Made by a program: the position numbers and the translations under genes
Notes under the pieces: model-generated
The model's input: only the letters and a program-made list of their open reading frames with translations
The model's database searches: none
Told to the model about the DNA's origin: nothing
Source of the DNA: Macrotis lagotis
Lineage: Eukaryota; Chordata; Mammalia; Peramelemorphia; Peramelidae
Reading direction: 5' to 3'
DNA length: 64,000 bases
Assembly: GCF_037893015.1 (NCBI RefSeq)
Contig: NC_133666.1
Location: 621,965,156 to 622,029,155, forward strand
In this document: positions 1-11,027 of the stretch, piece after piece
How positions within the stretch are numbered: the stretch's first letter is position 1
Layout of the letters: each line of letters begins with the position of its first letter

Positions 1-181
1 TTTCCCATATGAAGCATATACAAAAAAGTAAAGATAAAACAAAAACTTCATCCAAACGTCTTGAAAATGTTCTTCATATCACTTTGATCTCTATCAAACC
101 AGATATAGATGCACTAGTAGCCCCCCCCAAAAAAAATCCTCAGGATTTACATTTAAAATGGCATGTTCTTCATTTTTCTTT

Positions 182-531
182 AAAAAGTGAATATTTGGGC
201 AGCTGGGTGATTCAGTGGATAGAGTACCGGCCCTGGAGTCAGGAGGATCTGAGTTCAAATACGGCCTCAGACACTTAATAATTACCTAGCTGTGTGGCCT
301 TGGGCAAGCCACTTAACCCCATTTGCCTTGCAAAAGCCTAAAAACAAAAACCCCAAAACAAAAACAAAACCAAAAAAAAGTGAATGTTTTAGGGAGCAGC
401 TAAGTGACTCAGTGGCTAGAGCACCTTAGTTTAAATCCAGCCTCAGACACTTAATAATTACCTAGCTGTGTGACCTTGGGCAAGTTATTTAACCCCATTG
501 CCTCGCAAAAACAAAAAAAAGTAAATGTTTT
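182..531 (+). repeat. Two marsupial SINEs in tandem at one target site
   Basis: The first body is 197-374 (full-length, with an extended AAAAC-rich tail) and the second 391-515 (internally deleted head). The target word AAAAAGTGAATxTTT occurs before the first (182-196), between them (375-390) and, as AAAAAGTAAATGTTTT, after the second (516-531). The A and B boxes of the first are intact. It lies in the PLEC intron at the window's left edge. Confidence 0.9.
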
Positions 532-976
532 ATTAAACTCATTTTTATTACTTTAGTTTATTATATTATATGATTTATTATTATACTCATTGGCACTGTG
601 AATCACTTTATAGTCATAAATAAATATTAACTTCCATATGTGAACTATGACATGTTTTTGTTGGACAGTGTGGCCCAGGAGAGCTAAAAGGTTGACACCC
701 ATGTTCTAGATCATTAGACATACACAGATTTGCATACAAGCATGATTTCTTTAGGTTCAGCATTTCAACAACTAGCAAGGATTGTACTAGTCCTTGGAGA
801 TACAAACACAGCCCTTAAGGAGCTTACCTTCTATTAGAAGGTACAGTTAGTGTGAGAGAAACAACTTTCCTTCTTCCTACTGACTTCCCCTAGGATGCCA
901 CCCAGGATTTTTACGGTCCTACCTTTGCCCCTGGCTCCTGGGTTGAAAATTAATGGCTCGCTCTCCTCTCTTCTAG
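532..976. other. PLEC intron, possible hAT end, otherwise plain
   Basis: AT-rich sequence with 'gctaaaaggttgacacccat' at about 682-702, which resembles the right end of the hAT-like MITE at 60.6 kb. The left end is not seen. The intron closes at TTCTAG 971-976. Confidence 0.4.
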
Positions 977-1280
977 GGTCTACCGCCTGCATGAACGGCT
1001 CGTGGCCATCCGCACTGAGTACAACCTGCGGCTCAAGGCTGGCGTGCCCGTGACTCAGGTGAGCACGGTGAGCTCCCAGAGGCGACCCGAACTGGAGGAT
1101 GTCACACTACGCTACCTGCAAGACCTGCTGTCCTGGGTGGAGGAGAACCAACGGCGGCTGGATGGGGCTGAGTGGGGTGTGGACCTTCCCAGTGTGGAGT
1201 CACAGCTAGGCAGCCACAGGGGCCTGCACCAGTCCATTGAGGAATTCCGGGCCAAGATTGAGCGAGCACGGGCAGATGAG
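977..1280 (+). CDS. PLEC: PLEC exon, spectrin repeat of plakin domain
   Basis: Acceptor TTCTAG ends at 976 and donor GTGAGC starts at 1281. The first base completes a codon from the upstream exon; the frame then reads [19 protein letters not shown], as in human plectin. The exon encodes alpha-helical spectrin-repeat sequence. Relative to human it is about three codons shorter just before RRPELED. It probably corresponds to human exon 14, counting back from the rod exon as 31. Confidence 0.96.
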
Positions 1281-4200
1281 GTGAGCTGAAGCCAAGCATA
1301 TACATCAGACTTTGACCTTGCCCCCTTTCCTTATGCCTATTTTCCAGGCTGTTAGGAGCAGGGAAAGCTTCATTCTCTCTTCCCTCCCCACAGACCCAGC
1401 TCTCTCCAGCCACTAGAGGGGCCTACAGGGACTGCCTGGGCAAATTGGACCTACAGTATGCCAAGCTACTGGTGAGAAAAGTGGGGCTAGGGTGGGGATG
1501 GTGGTTGGACCAAAGAGGGATTTCCTCTCTTACGTCTTCCTGCTTGGGTTTGTAGAACACCTCTAAGGCCCGACTTCGGGGTCTGGAGAGCCTGCATGGC
1601 TTTGTGGCAGCAGCCACAAAAGAACTGATGTGGCTGAATGAGAAGGAAGAGGAAGAAGTCAACTATGACTGGAGTGAACGTAACAGTAACATGGCAGCCA
1701 AGAAGGACAACTATTCGGTAAGGAAGAGGACTGGCCACCCAGGATTCTTGCAGTTCTCCCTCTGCCCCTGGGGCATGGGTTCTTCTTGGACCAAGGCTGA
1801 CAGGGCATCTCCAAGCCCCAAGAGGGAGATTGGGGAAGGAGAGGCAGGTTGGCTGAGTTTCTCCATCAGAGCAGCTCTCTGAGGCTACTTGCTCCAACCC
1901 TCCAGGGCTTGATGCAGGAGTTAGAGCTGAAGGAGAAGAAAGTCAAGGAGATCCAGAATACGGCGGAGCGCCTCCTTCGGGAAGATCACCCTGGGAAGCC
2001 CACTGTGGAGGTAGGAGGAAAGCAGTGGGGGCAAAGGGAGGGCAAGTGGCTAGAGTGGGAGGGGGTGAAAAGGAAGGAAACTTCGTGGCTGCAGGTAAAT
2101 GCTTCTGCTCTCTGCTCCAAGTGGGATGTACCAAATGGAAGAGACATAATGATCCATCAGCAAGAACTTATCAGACATCATCTGTTAGACACTGTGTTAG
2201 AATAGTGAGACAAAAATGAGGCAGATGAGGCACTTGCTGAGCAGCAGGGGGGTGGGACAACATCTTCCCCAGTGAAGGGGCCTGGCAGAATGAGGAGGTG
2301 GGGGAAGGAGAGTAATGGGAGGTCATCTATGCATCTTGTGACCTTGAGCTGTCATTGTAGGCATTCCAGGCTGCCCTCCAGACACAGTGGAGTTGGATGC
2401 TACAGTTGTGCTGCTGTCTTGAGGCGCATCTGAAGGAAAATACAGCCTATTTCCAGGTACCTCTCAGTCCCCCTTCTAGCCCTATACCAGGCTTCAGTTA
2501 TCCCTCTGAGGGTAGGGCTGGCTATCTGCAGTTGGGAGATCTCAGTCTCCCTCTTGAAAGGGAATAGTAGATTTAGAGTTGGAAGATACCTCACAAACCA
2601 TCTAGTCAAACCCCCTCATTTCATCTACAGATGAGGAAACTGAGGCTCATTTTACTAGTGAATGTCTGAGATGGGGTTTGAATCCAAGTTTTCCTCATTC
2701 CCAAATCCAAGTCATTCCACTTGGCCACATTTCCTCTCCTTACCCTGAAGGGGCCATTAGCTATAAGGGGTTGAGCTTGGTGTTGGCTCATGATGATCAT
2801 AATTTAGAGTTGAACAGGACCTTAAAGGTCACTTCCTTCATTTTACAGAAGAAAAAAAACAGACCAGAGTCATAGATTTTATCTTGACACCAAATCTAAC
2901 ACTCTTTCCACTGCCCAGTTATTTTTTGGATATATGTTCTGTGCAAAGATGGCACTGTCTTAGGTGATAGGGATGAAAAGATCAGGAAAAAACAGGGAGA
3001 CAATACCTAGGCAAGCGTGTCAGGCCTGAAACCTCTCTTTCTGGCTCCAGTTTTTCTCTGATGTACGAGAGGCTGAGGAACAACTGCAGAAACTTCAAGA
3101 GACCATGCGAAGAAAGTATACTTGTGACCGCTTCATCACTGTCACTCGCCTAGAGGACCTGCTGCAAGATGCCCAGGTGAGCTTGCCTGCCAGAAGCAGC
3201 CCTTCTACATTCCCTATAGGAGGTGGACTGTTGACCTTATGTGAGAGGCCAAGAAAAGTCTTCTTGGTCTAGATAGGATAATGATACTCTTTTACCATAA
3301 CCTAAAACTAGATTAACATTGTTGGCTGCCTTATTATACATTTGATTTCTGTTAAGCTTGCAGTACATTGAATTCTGGATTTTTTTCAGATAAACTGCTT
3401 CCTAGTCTTATCTTCTTCCTCTTATACTTGTGAAGTTGATTTTTTTAGAACCATAGTCTAAATCTTTTACAAATTCATTCCTCATTTGTCTCTTATTAAT
3501 CACTAATGTTCTTGTCTGTTGAGTACTTTTAAAATCATCCCCTTCTCATCGAGTGTGTTGATTATCCCTAACAGACTGGTATTATCTACAGATTTGATGG
3601 TCATGTTAGGTGTGGCTTTTATCTAAAACTTTAATACAATTGGTAATAATTCCCAGGACTCTCCACTGGAGACCATCTTCCAAGTGATACTTAATGATTT
3701 TCCCTTATCTCTGACCATTTGATTAGTTCTTAGCTACCTAACTGTACTGTTGTGGAGTCCATGTCAGGCACCGTCTTTTCCATAAAAAAAAAACCAAACC
3801 CACGAGACTTTATCAAATGCTTTATGTAAATTATGTTTACTGTATTTAGCCAATCGACCAATCTAGTAACCCTATCAGAAAAAGAAATGAAGCTGGTCTG
3901 GCAGGACCTGTTTTTATTTTAAATAAGGGTCATTATTGCCTTTTGTTTTAATGTCACTTTTCATTCTGGAAATAGTTTGCCCTGCATCCTTCTCCACCTT
4001 GAACCCCTTTAAAAAACCATATGATTTTGCAAAGATGTCTGACTATGTCTGACACAATGCTGGATTACTAGTAAAATGAGACAACATACTGAAAGAACTT
4101 TGCAAATCTTAAAGCCCTATATAAAGGCTTACTATTTGTAGTCATCACTTCACCCCCATGCTTCTGCAAGAGGAGGGAGGAGGCATGTTTCATTATCTGA

Positions 4201-4284
4201 TCTCTGAGACCATTATTCCTTTTTCAGTTCCTAAGAGCTTAGCCATCTTCTCCTCCTCCTCCTCCTCTTCCTCATTCTTCTTCT

Positions 4285-4322
<38 letters not shown>

Positions 4323-7300
4323 CCTCTCCTCTCCTCTCCTCTCCCTCCCTCTCCTAATGTGAGCTCTGAACTTGGAATCTTAAAATTCTGTGCTCAAATT
4401 CTACCTCAGATGCTTACTTAATTGACTGTGTGACCCTGGAAAATCATTTAATCTTTCTTAACCTCAGTTTCTTTATCTGTAAAATAAAGATAATAATAGT
4501 ACTGACCTCATAGAGTTATTGTAAAGATAAAATGAGGTAATGTTTTTTAAGAGTCTTGTAAACTTTAAACCCCTTTTAAGATGCTATTAGTATGGTTGCT
4601 ATTGATTTAAGGTACTTTGGTATTCCAGTCTGACTTATAATTATTGCATCAATGTGGTGTTTCCTCTAGCAGCACAAATAGCAATCCAACCCTGTTTGGC
4701 TTTATTTTAGAATGACTTGCTCTTCTAAGCTTCCTTTTCTAGATGCTCACTCAAGTGCCATGCCTTAGAATTTTCCCAGAAATCAAAACAAGTTCATTGG
4801 CCTAAAATTTACAGAATTGATCCTCTTCCCTTTTTTGAAACTCAGTTCCATATGTCCTTTTCCTCACCTTCTCTACAGACTTTCAGAAATGTAGTTCATC
4901 TGGGCCTGATGAGCTGAAGTCATCCAAATCAGTTAGGAGATCTTTTACCATCTATCTCCTTATCTTAGGTATTGACTTGCTATTAGTCATTTTCATTCCA
5001 TTCTTTTCAGTTCAAAGATCATTCTCCTTGGCAGAGAAAACAGAAACAAAACAAAAGTTGAACAGCATTTCCTTTTCTCCCATCCAGTTGACATAACCAT
5101 CCGTCCTCAACAGCCATCCATTCTCCTTTTCCTTTCCTATTTTTTTCCCCAAAGTTTCTTTTTGCTTTCTTTGCAGCGGTGGGCTATAGACCTATCTAGG
5201 AATGGTTCTTTAGCTCTTCTAAAATTCAAGAATTTTCCTATCTATTGGTTAAGGTACTAAAGGAATCAGAATGACCTAGAGACTGAGTACAGTAACAGCA
5301 GCAACTAGACCAGCCCCCAAAACCTGAAGAACCCACTGGATTGGAACAGAGTATGGGAAATCAGAAAGGGAGAGAGCAGGGGTCCCCTGGGGTGACTGGA
5401 TGGCCACTTTACTCTGGTGATCCATTCCCAAGTAGGAAAGGATCTTCCATTAATATTGACCTTTGGGCAAGCCACTTAACCCCATGGCCTTGCCAAAAAA
5501 AAAATATTGATCTTGAATTTTTCCTGCCATTTGTTCCACCTGGGGCCATTTTCATAATGACTCTTGAAAAACCAGTTTCCTTCAGATCCTAATTACTTAA
5601 TTGACCAAGATTAAACAAATATTTTACCCCATTGGATCAACTGAGACAATTTGGGGAAATTTCAGATGTTTTTATTTTAAAAAAATAAAGAAAAAATAAA
5701 ACAGCAATGTTAAAGCATTAAAAATGAGGAGTTTACTGGTCTGAGGCTTCATTCTAGCTTACACAGCTTATATTTCTGAAGCACCTCTGATGTTCTTTTT
5801 TCCATCCCCTCAGCACTATCTAGACTTAGATGCTACACTGAGCTCATTTGGCTTGAAGCCTGAAGCCAATTCTGACTGGCTCCATTTTACAGCCTAATAG
5901 GAAAGTTAGCCCTTCCTGGAACTGCCACTCCAAGCTCCTCCCTGGGCAGCTGTGCATTCTGGCCCAAAGCTATGCTACAGTTAGCCTCTGCAAGTGCCCT
6001 TGCCCCTTGGATGGACAGGCACTTCCATAGCAGTATGCAAGGAGGCAGCCATCTTCCACTGGTGCTAAAGGCCCCTTTAGTCTCTTCCTTCTTATGTAGG
6101 AGGTCTTTCTCCCTCCAGCCCCTGGAAGTTTTACCTATCTGACCTGTTTTCCTTTGACTTGTTCAGTTGCCTAAGTATAATAAACCATTTAGATGTTAAT
6201 GCCTTGTCTTAAGTGGAGATCACTTTTTGACTATTATTCTGAACTTGACTATTATTCTAAACTTCTATTGAAATCTTAAGGTTTAAAGGTTATAAGGGAC
6301 ATTTAAAGTTATCTAATGCATCTGAGGATAGATAGATGGTATAGTGGAATGAATACCAGATTTAGAGTCAGGAAGACCAGAGTTCAAATGTGACCTCATA
6401 TACTTAATTGTTGTGTGACCTTGGACAAGTCAATTGTCCCTGTTTGCCTCAATTTCATTATCTGTAAAGTGAACTGAGAAGAAAGTAATACACTGCTCTA
6501 CTGTATTGCCAAGAAAACCCCAAATGGTGTCATGAAGAGTCAGTCATGATTGAAATAATTGAACAAGTTGATCATCCTCATTTTATTTTAATTTTATTTC
6601 AATAAAAATATCTTTATTATTTTATTTTTTATTATTTTGATATTTTCCCTGTATAATTCCTCTGAGGAACCTCCTCCCCTTTCTCCCTTGTAACAACCAA
6701 GTTAAGTAAAACAAAACAATTTCATTATCTTTATCTGCACATGTATGCTTCTGTAGTCCATCACCTGTCCTCCAAGCATCAGGACACTTCCTTTATTGTC
6801 AATCCTCTGAAGTCATGACAAGCTCCCACATAAGTCTTTACAGCTCCTGCACTCTCCTTTACATTATCATGGTCATTTTGGTAATCATGTAAATTTTTCT
6901 CCTGATTCTACTTACTTCACTCTGCATCAATTCATACAAGTCTTCCCAAACTTCTCCTCATAATCATTTTTCTTCCAGTGCCCTTCATTTTACAGGGGTG
7001 GAAAATCAGGCCCAGAGAAGTTAAGTAAGTTGCCTTGGTCACACAGATAGTTAGTAATAACTGGAATCTTAGGTTCTCTGATACTGAGTTTAAACAGCAC
7101 TGCTTCTCAACCTTATGTGTCACCACCCTCTAAGAGAAAGACTTTTTCTTTCAAAGACCTGGGCTCCCTCATAGACTGTACCCCATTTCTGCTTCTCCTT
7201 TGAAGGATGCCCCTCAAAGCCATTGACCCATCTAGGATAAGAGACCCCAGCCTAGGGTCCCATTGTCACTGGCATCCTCAATTAGGTGGTTCCAGGGGCC

Positions 7301-9313
7301 TATCCATCAGGGAGTCATTTTCCAGAATCTTGCATATTTATTTTAAAAGAATGTAGTCCTCACTAAGCAGTGGACAAGTTTTAAGAATCTGGTCTCACAT
7401 TCTCTGAGTGCTGATGCTATCTTCAGAACTGTCCCCCCTTTTCTCATTTTCTATCCTTTCTCCTACCCAGGATGAAAAGGAACAACTGTCTGAGTACAAG
7501 GGGCATCTTTTGGGCCTGGCCAAGCGTGCCAAGGCCATAGTACAATTAAAACCCCGTAATCCAGCCTACCCTATTCGAGGCCGGCTACCTCTGCAAGCTG
7601 TGTGTGACTACAAGCAGATGGAGGTGAGCTGGGCCCCAGGGAAGATTGTGGGGAGGAAGGGAAGACCTCTAGGGGTTATTGTGGGCAGGGGAAAATTAGG
7701 AGGGTCCCAAGGTTGACTGTGGGAAGTGAGAGGGGACAGAGTTCTGGGGGCAAGGTGAGGCAGTTATCATGGTCAGAGGGAAGAACAGTAGGGTATCATT
7801 TGGGCTGAGTTCTGACATGTCAGCATCCCTGGTCTGCCTCTCTCTTTGACCTCTGGCCTGAACTCTGCAGATGACCGTCCACAAAGGAGATACCTGTCAA
7901 CTGGTGAGTCATGCTCAGCCATCCAAATGGAAGGTGGTACACAGCAGTGGTAGTGAAGCTGTCTTGCCCTCTGTCTGCTTTCTTGTGCCCCCACCCAATA
8001 AAGAGGCCCAGGATGCTGTCAGCAGGTAAGACTGTGTGGTAGCCCAGAGTGGGCTACCAAAAAGATGGGAAGATTCAGCTAGTCTAGCATTTATTAGGAG
8101 CTTACTAAGCTCTGGGAACAAAGAGAGGCAAAAAACACAGTCCCTGTTCTCCCAGAGCCCACAGTCCTACAAAAGAAACAATCATAAAAATAATGTATGT
8201 TTTTTTAATGTGCATTATATATGTGTGGAGAAAGACATTGAGAAAGGAGATAGTACATGATGTCAGAGGGAAGGCTAAACACCTTGAAGAGATCAGAAGG
8301 TGGGCTTTGAGCTGTATCTTAAAGGAAGAAAGAGAAGTAAAGGGCAGGGGTAAAGGGGGCAGCCACTGCCAATGGGGTGAGACAGGAAATGTAGTGCCAT
8401 AGTGAGAAACAGTAAAGACAATATCACTGGATCATAAAATATGTGAAGGAAAATAAGTGTAAGAAGACTTACAGAAAGGAAGGAAGGGGATCAAGTTATA
8501 GAGACCTTTAAATGCTAGCCAGAGAATTTTATGTTTGATCTTGAAAGTAAATGGGAATCACTCGACTTTATTTAGGAGAATGGATTGGGGGAGGAAGAGG
8601 GACCAGACTTATATTTTAGAAAAATTACTTTGGCAGCTGAATGAAGGATATAATGAAGAGGAAAGATATGTGAGGCAGCAAGACCAGTTAGAAGACTTTT
8701 GCAATAGCTTATCAATGTGAAGGCCAGAAGAAGGGTGGCGAGAGAGAAGGGAGCACATATAAGAGATGTTGTGAAGACAGAAATGATGAGATTTGAAATT
8801 AGCAATGGAATGAGCAAGATTGAGGAGTCTTTAGGATGACATGGAGGTTGTAAGCCTGAGTGACCAGGAGGATGTTGCTTAGGGAATTTCAGAGGAATGG
8901 AGGGTTTTAGGAGAAAGATAATGAGCTTTGTTTAGAAATGTTAAGTTTGAGTTATCTATAAGAAATAAGTCAAAATTTTCAAGAGGTAATTGGATCAGGG
9001 GACTATAATTCAGAAAAGGGATATAGATCTGGGCATCATATGCATAAATATGGTAAGGGAAACTATGGGAAAGTATAGAAGGAGAAGAGAAGAGGATTTG
9101 AGACGGGTTCTTGGGCATTCATGAGTAGAGAACCAGTAAAGGAGACTGAAAAGTAGATGTTAGAAAAGAAAGAGGAGAGCAGCTAGGTGGTGCAGTGGAT
9201 GGAGCACCAGCCCTGGAGTCAGGAGGATCTGAGTTCAAATTTGGTCTCAGTCATTTAATAATTACTTAGCTGTGTGACCTTGGACAAGTCACTTAAACCC
9301 ATTGCCTTGCAAA

Positions 9314-9360
<47 letters not shown>

Positions 9361-10967
9361 GAATTTGGAAAGAGCAGTGTCCCAAAAACCCAAAGAAGAG
9401 AGAGAGAAGATCCTGAAAGAGGTGATCAATAGAGTCAAATGCTACAGAAAAGCCAAGAAGGATGAGGATTGAGAAAAGGCCATTAGAGAAAAGGTCACTG
9501 ATTACTTCAAAGAGAGCCATTTCACTTGAATGCGTGAAGAGGACATAAATGAAATTGCAGGGGGTTTACAAAAGTGAGAAAAGACATCTAGACACTGATT
9601 GTTGTTTGCTTTCTCCCCTTGAGGGGGAGGAGACAGACAGGTTCTCCAGGAAGCGAGATGCTAATTTCTCCTTGTGCCCTATCCAATCTTCTCCCCCATT
9701 CTACCCCACTCTATCCCTGGTAGGCTGGAAGGACTACACCAGAGCCTGGTGAACCTTTGGCATCAGCTCCATGTGGACATGAAGAGTCTTTTGGCTTGGC
9801 AGTGCCTAACCCGGGAAATCCAGCTTATTCGCTCTTGGTCCCTGGTAACGGTGAGTCCTCAGAGCTCTTCATCCCACCAGGTGTTCCCCAGTATCTCTCT
9901 CTCTAGCTTTCTTTTTACTATTTCCCAAGCCCTTTCCTGTATACCTGCCTTTCATCTACACTTGTCTTCAGTGTCCCCTCCCATCCTTAGTCCTTCCCCC
10001 GTCTCCTTCAGCCTCGTCATCTCCTCCTGCTCCCCTCACTTTCATCATCCTTTCCCCTTTACTGTTTCCCCCTCTACTGTTTTCATCCTTAGTGTCCCCT
10101 CCTGTCTTCATCTTTCTGCCATGACCTCTTCCTCTCCCTGCCCCTTTCTCCTCCAGTTCCGCACACTAAAACCAGAGGAGCAGCGCCAGGCCTTACGTAA
10201 TCTGGAGATACATTACCAGACCTTCCTTCGGGAAAGCCAGGATGCAGGTGGCTTTGGACCTGAGGACCGACTGCAGGTAGAACGGGACTATAACACCTGC
10301 ACTCGTCATTATCAGCAGTTGCTGCAGAACCTGGAGCAAGGTAATGAGGCTGGGTCTTCCACAAGAGCCAGTTATGCCTGGGTCAGTCAGGGAGGGACCC
10401 TGGGGCTCTGACGTCAGCCTTGTACTTCTTAGGGGAGCAGGAAGAGTCCTTGTGTCAACGCTATATCTCTGAGCTGAAGGACATCCGTCTCCAGCTGGAG
10501 GCCTGTGAGGGCCGTATTGTCCATCGACTCCGCATGCCACTGGAGAAGGAGCCTGCCCGCGAGTGTGCTCAGCGGATCACTGAGCAGCAGGTACTGTCCC
10601 TGATGACCTTCCTAGACAGCTTGTGGCTTTTGGTCTGTCTTTCTGTCTCTCTTCTTCCTCTTCCCTTTTTCCCTTCTCATCCCCCTCCCTCTGTCTCTTT
10701 GTCCTCCATCCTCTCTCTTGTCCTTCCCTTCTTTTCCTCTTCCACTCCACCTCTTTGTCTTTGACCTCTTTCTTCTCTCCCTTCCTCCTCTTCATCTTCT
10801 TTCATTTCTCCCTTTCTCCCATCTCTCTTTTTCTTCTCCTTCTTCTCTCTCTCTTCTCCTTCCCTGTCTCTTCTCTCTTCATCCTCCTCCCTCTCTCTTC
10901 CTTTTTCTCCTTCTTCCCTTCCCTCTCACTCTTTTCATCATCCTCTCTTGTTCTTCCTTCTCTCCCT

Positions 10968-11027
<60 letters not shown>

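Larger units (their letters stand above)
8065..9520 (-). repeat. L2-type LINE copy, reverse orientation, with nested SINE
   Basis: Starts with the reversed L2 3' end ('gcatttattaggagcttact', 'agctctgggaacaaagagag') and continues into reverse-transcriptase remnants on the - strand ([20 protein letters not shown] at about 9410-9480). It is interrupted at 9178-9358 by a SINE and a CA repeat. The element is decayed and sits in a PLEC intron. Confidence 0.75.

Noticed and set aside
197..520. tRNA genes at SINE heads (A and B boxes present)
   Set aside because: The boxes belong to tRNA-derived SINEs; no cloverleaf with an acceptor stem and anticodon arm can be formed.
1057..1080. A possible 24-base intron (GTGAGC...CCCAG) inside the first exon
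   Set aside because: Far below the minimal vertebrate intron length, in frame, and the region aligns with coding sequence in human plectin (slightly shorter).
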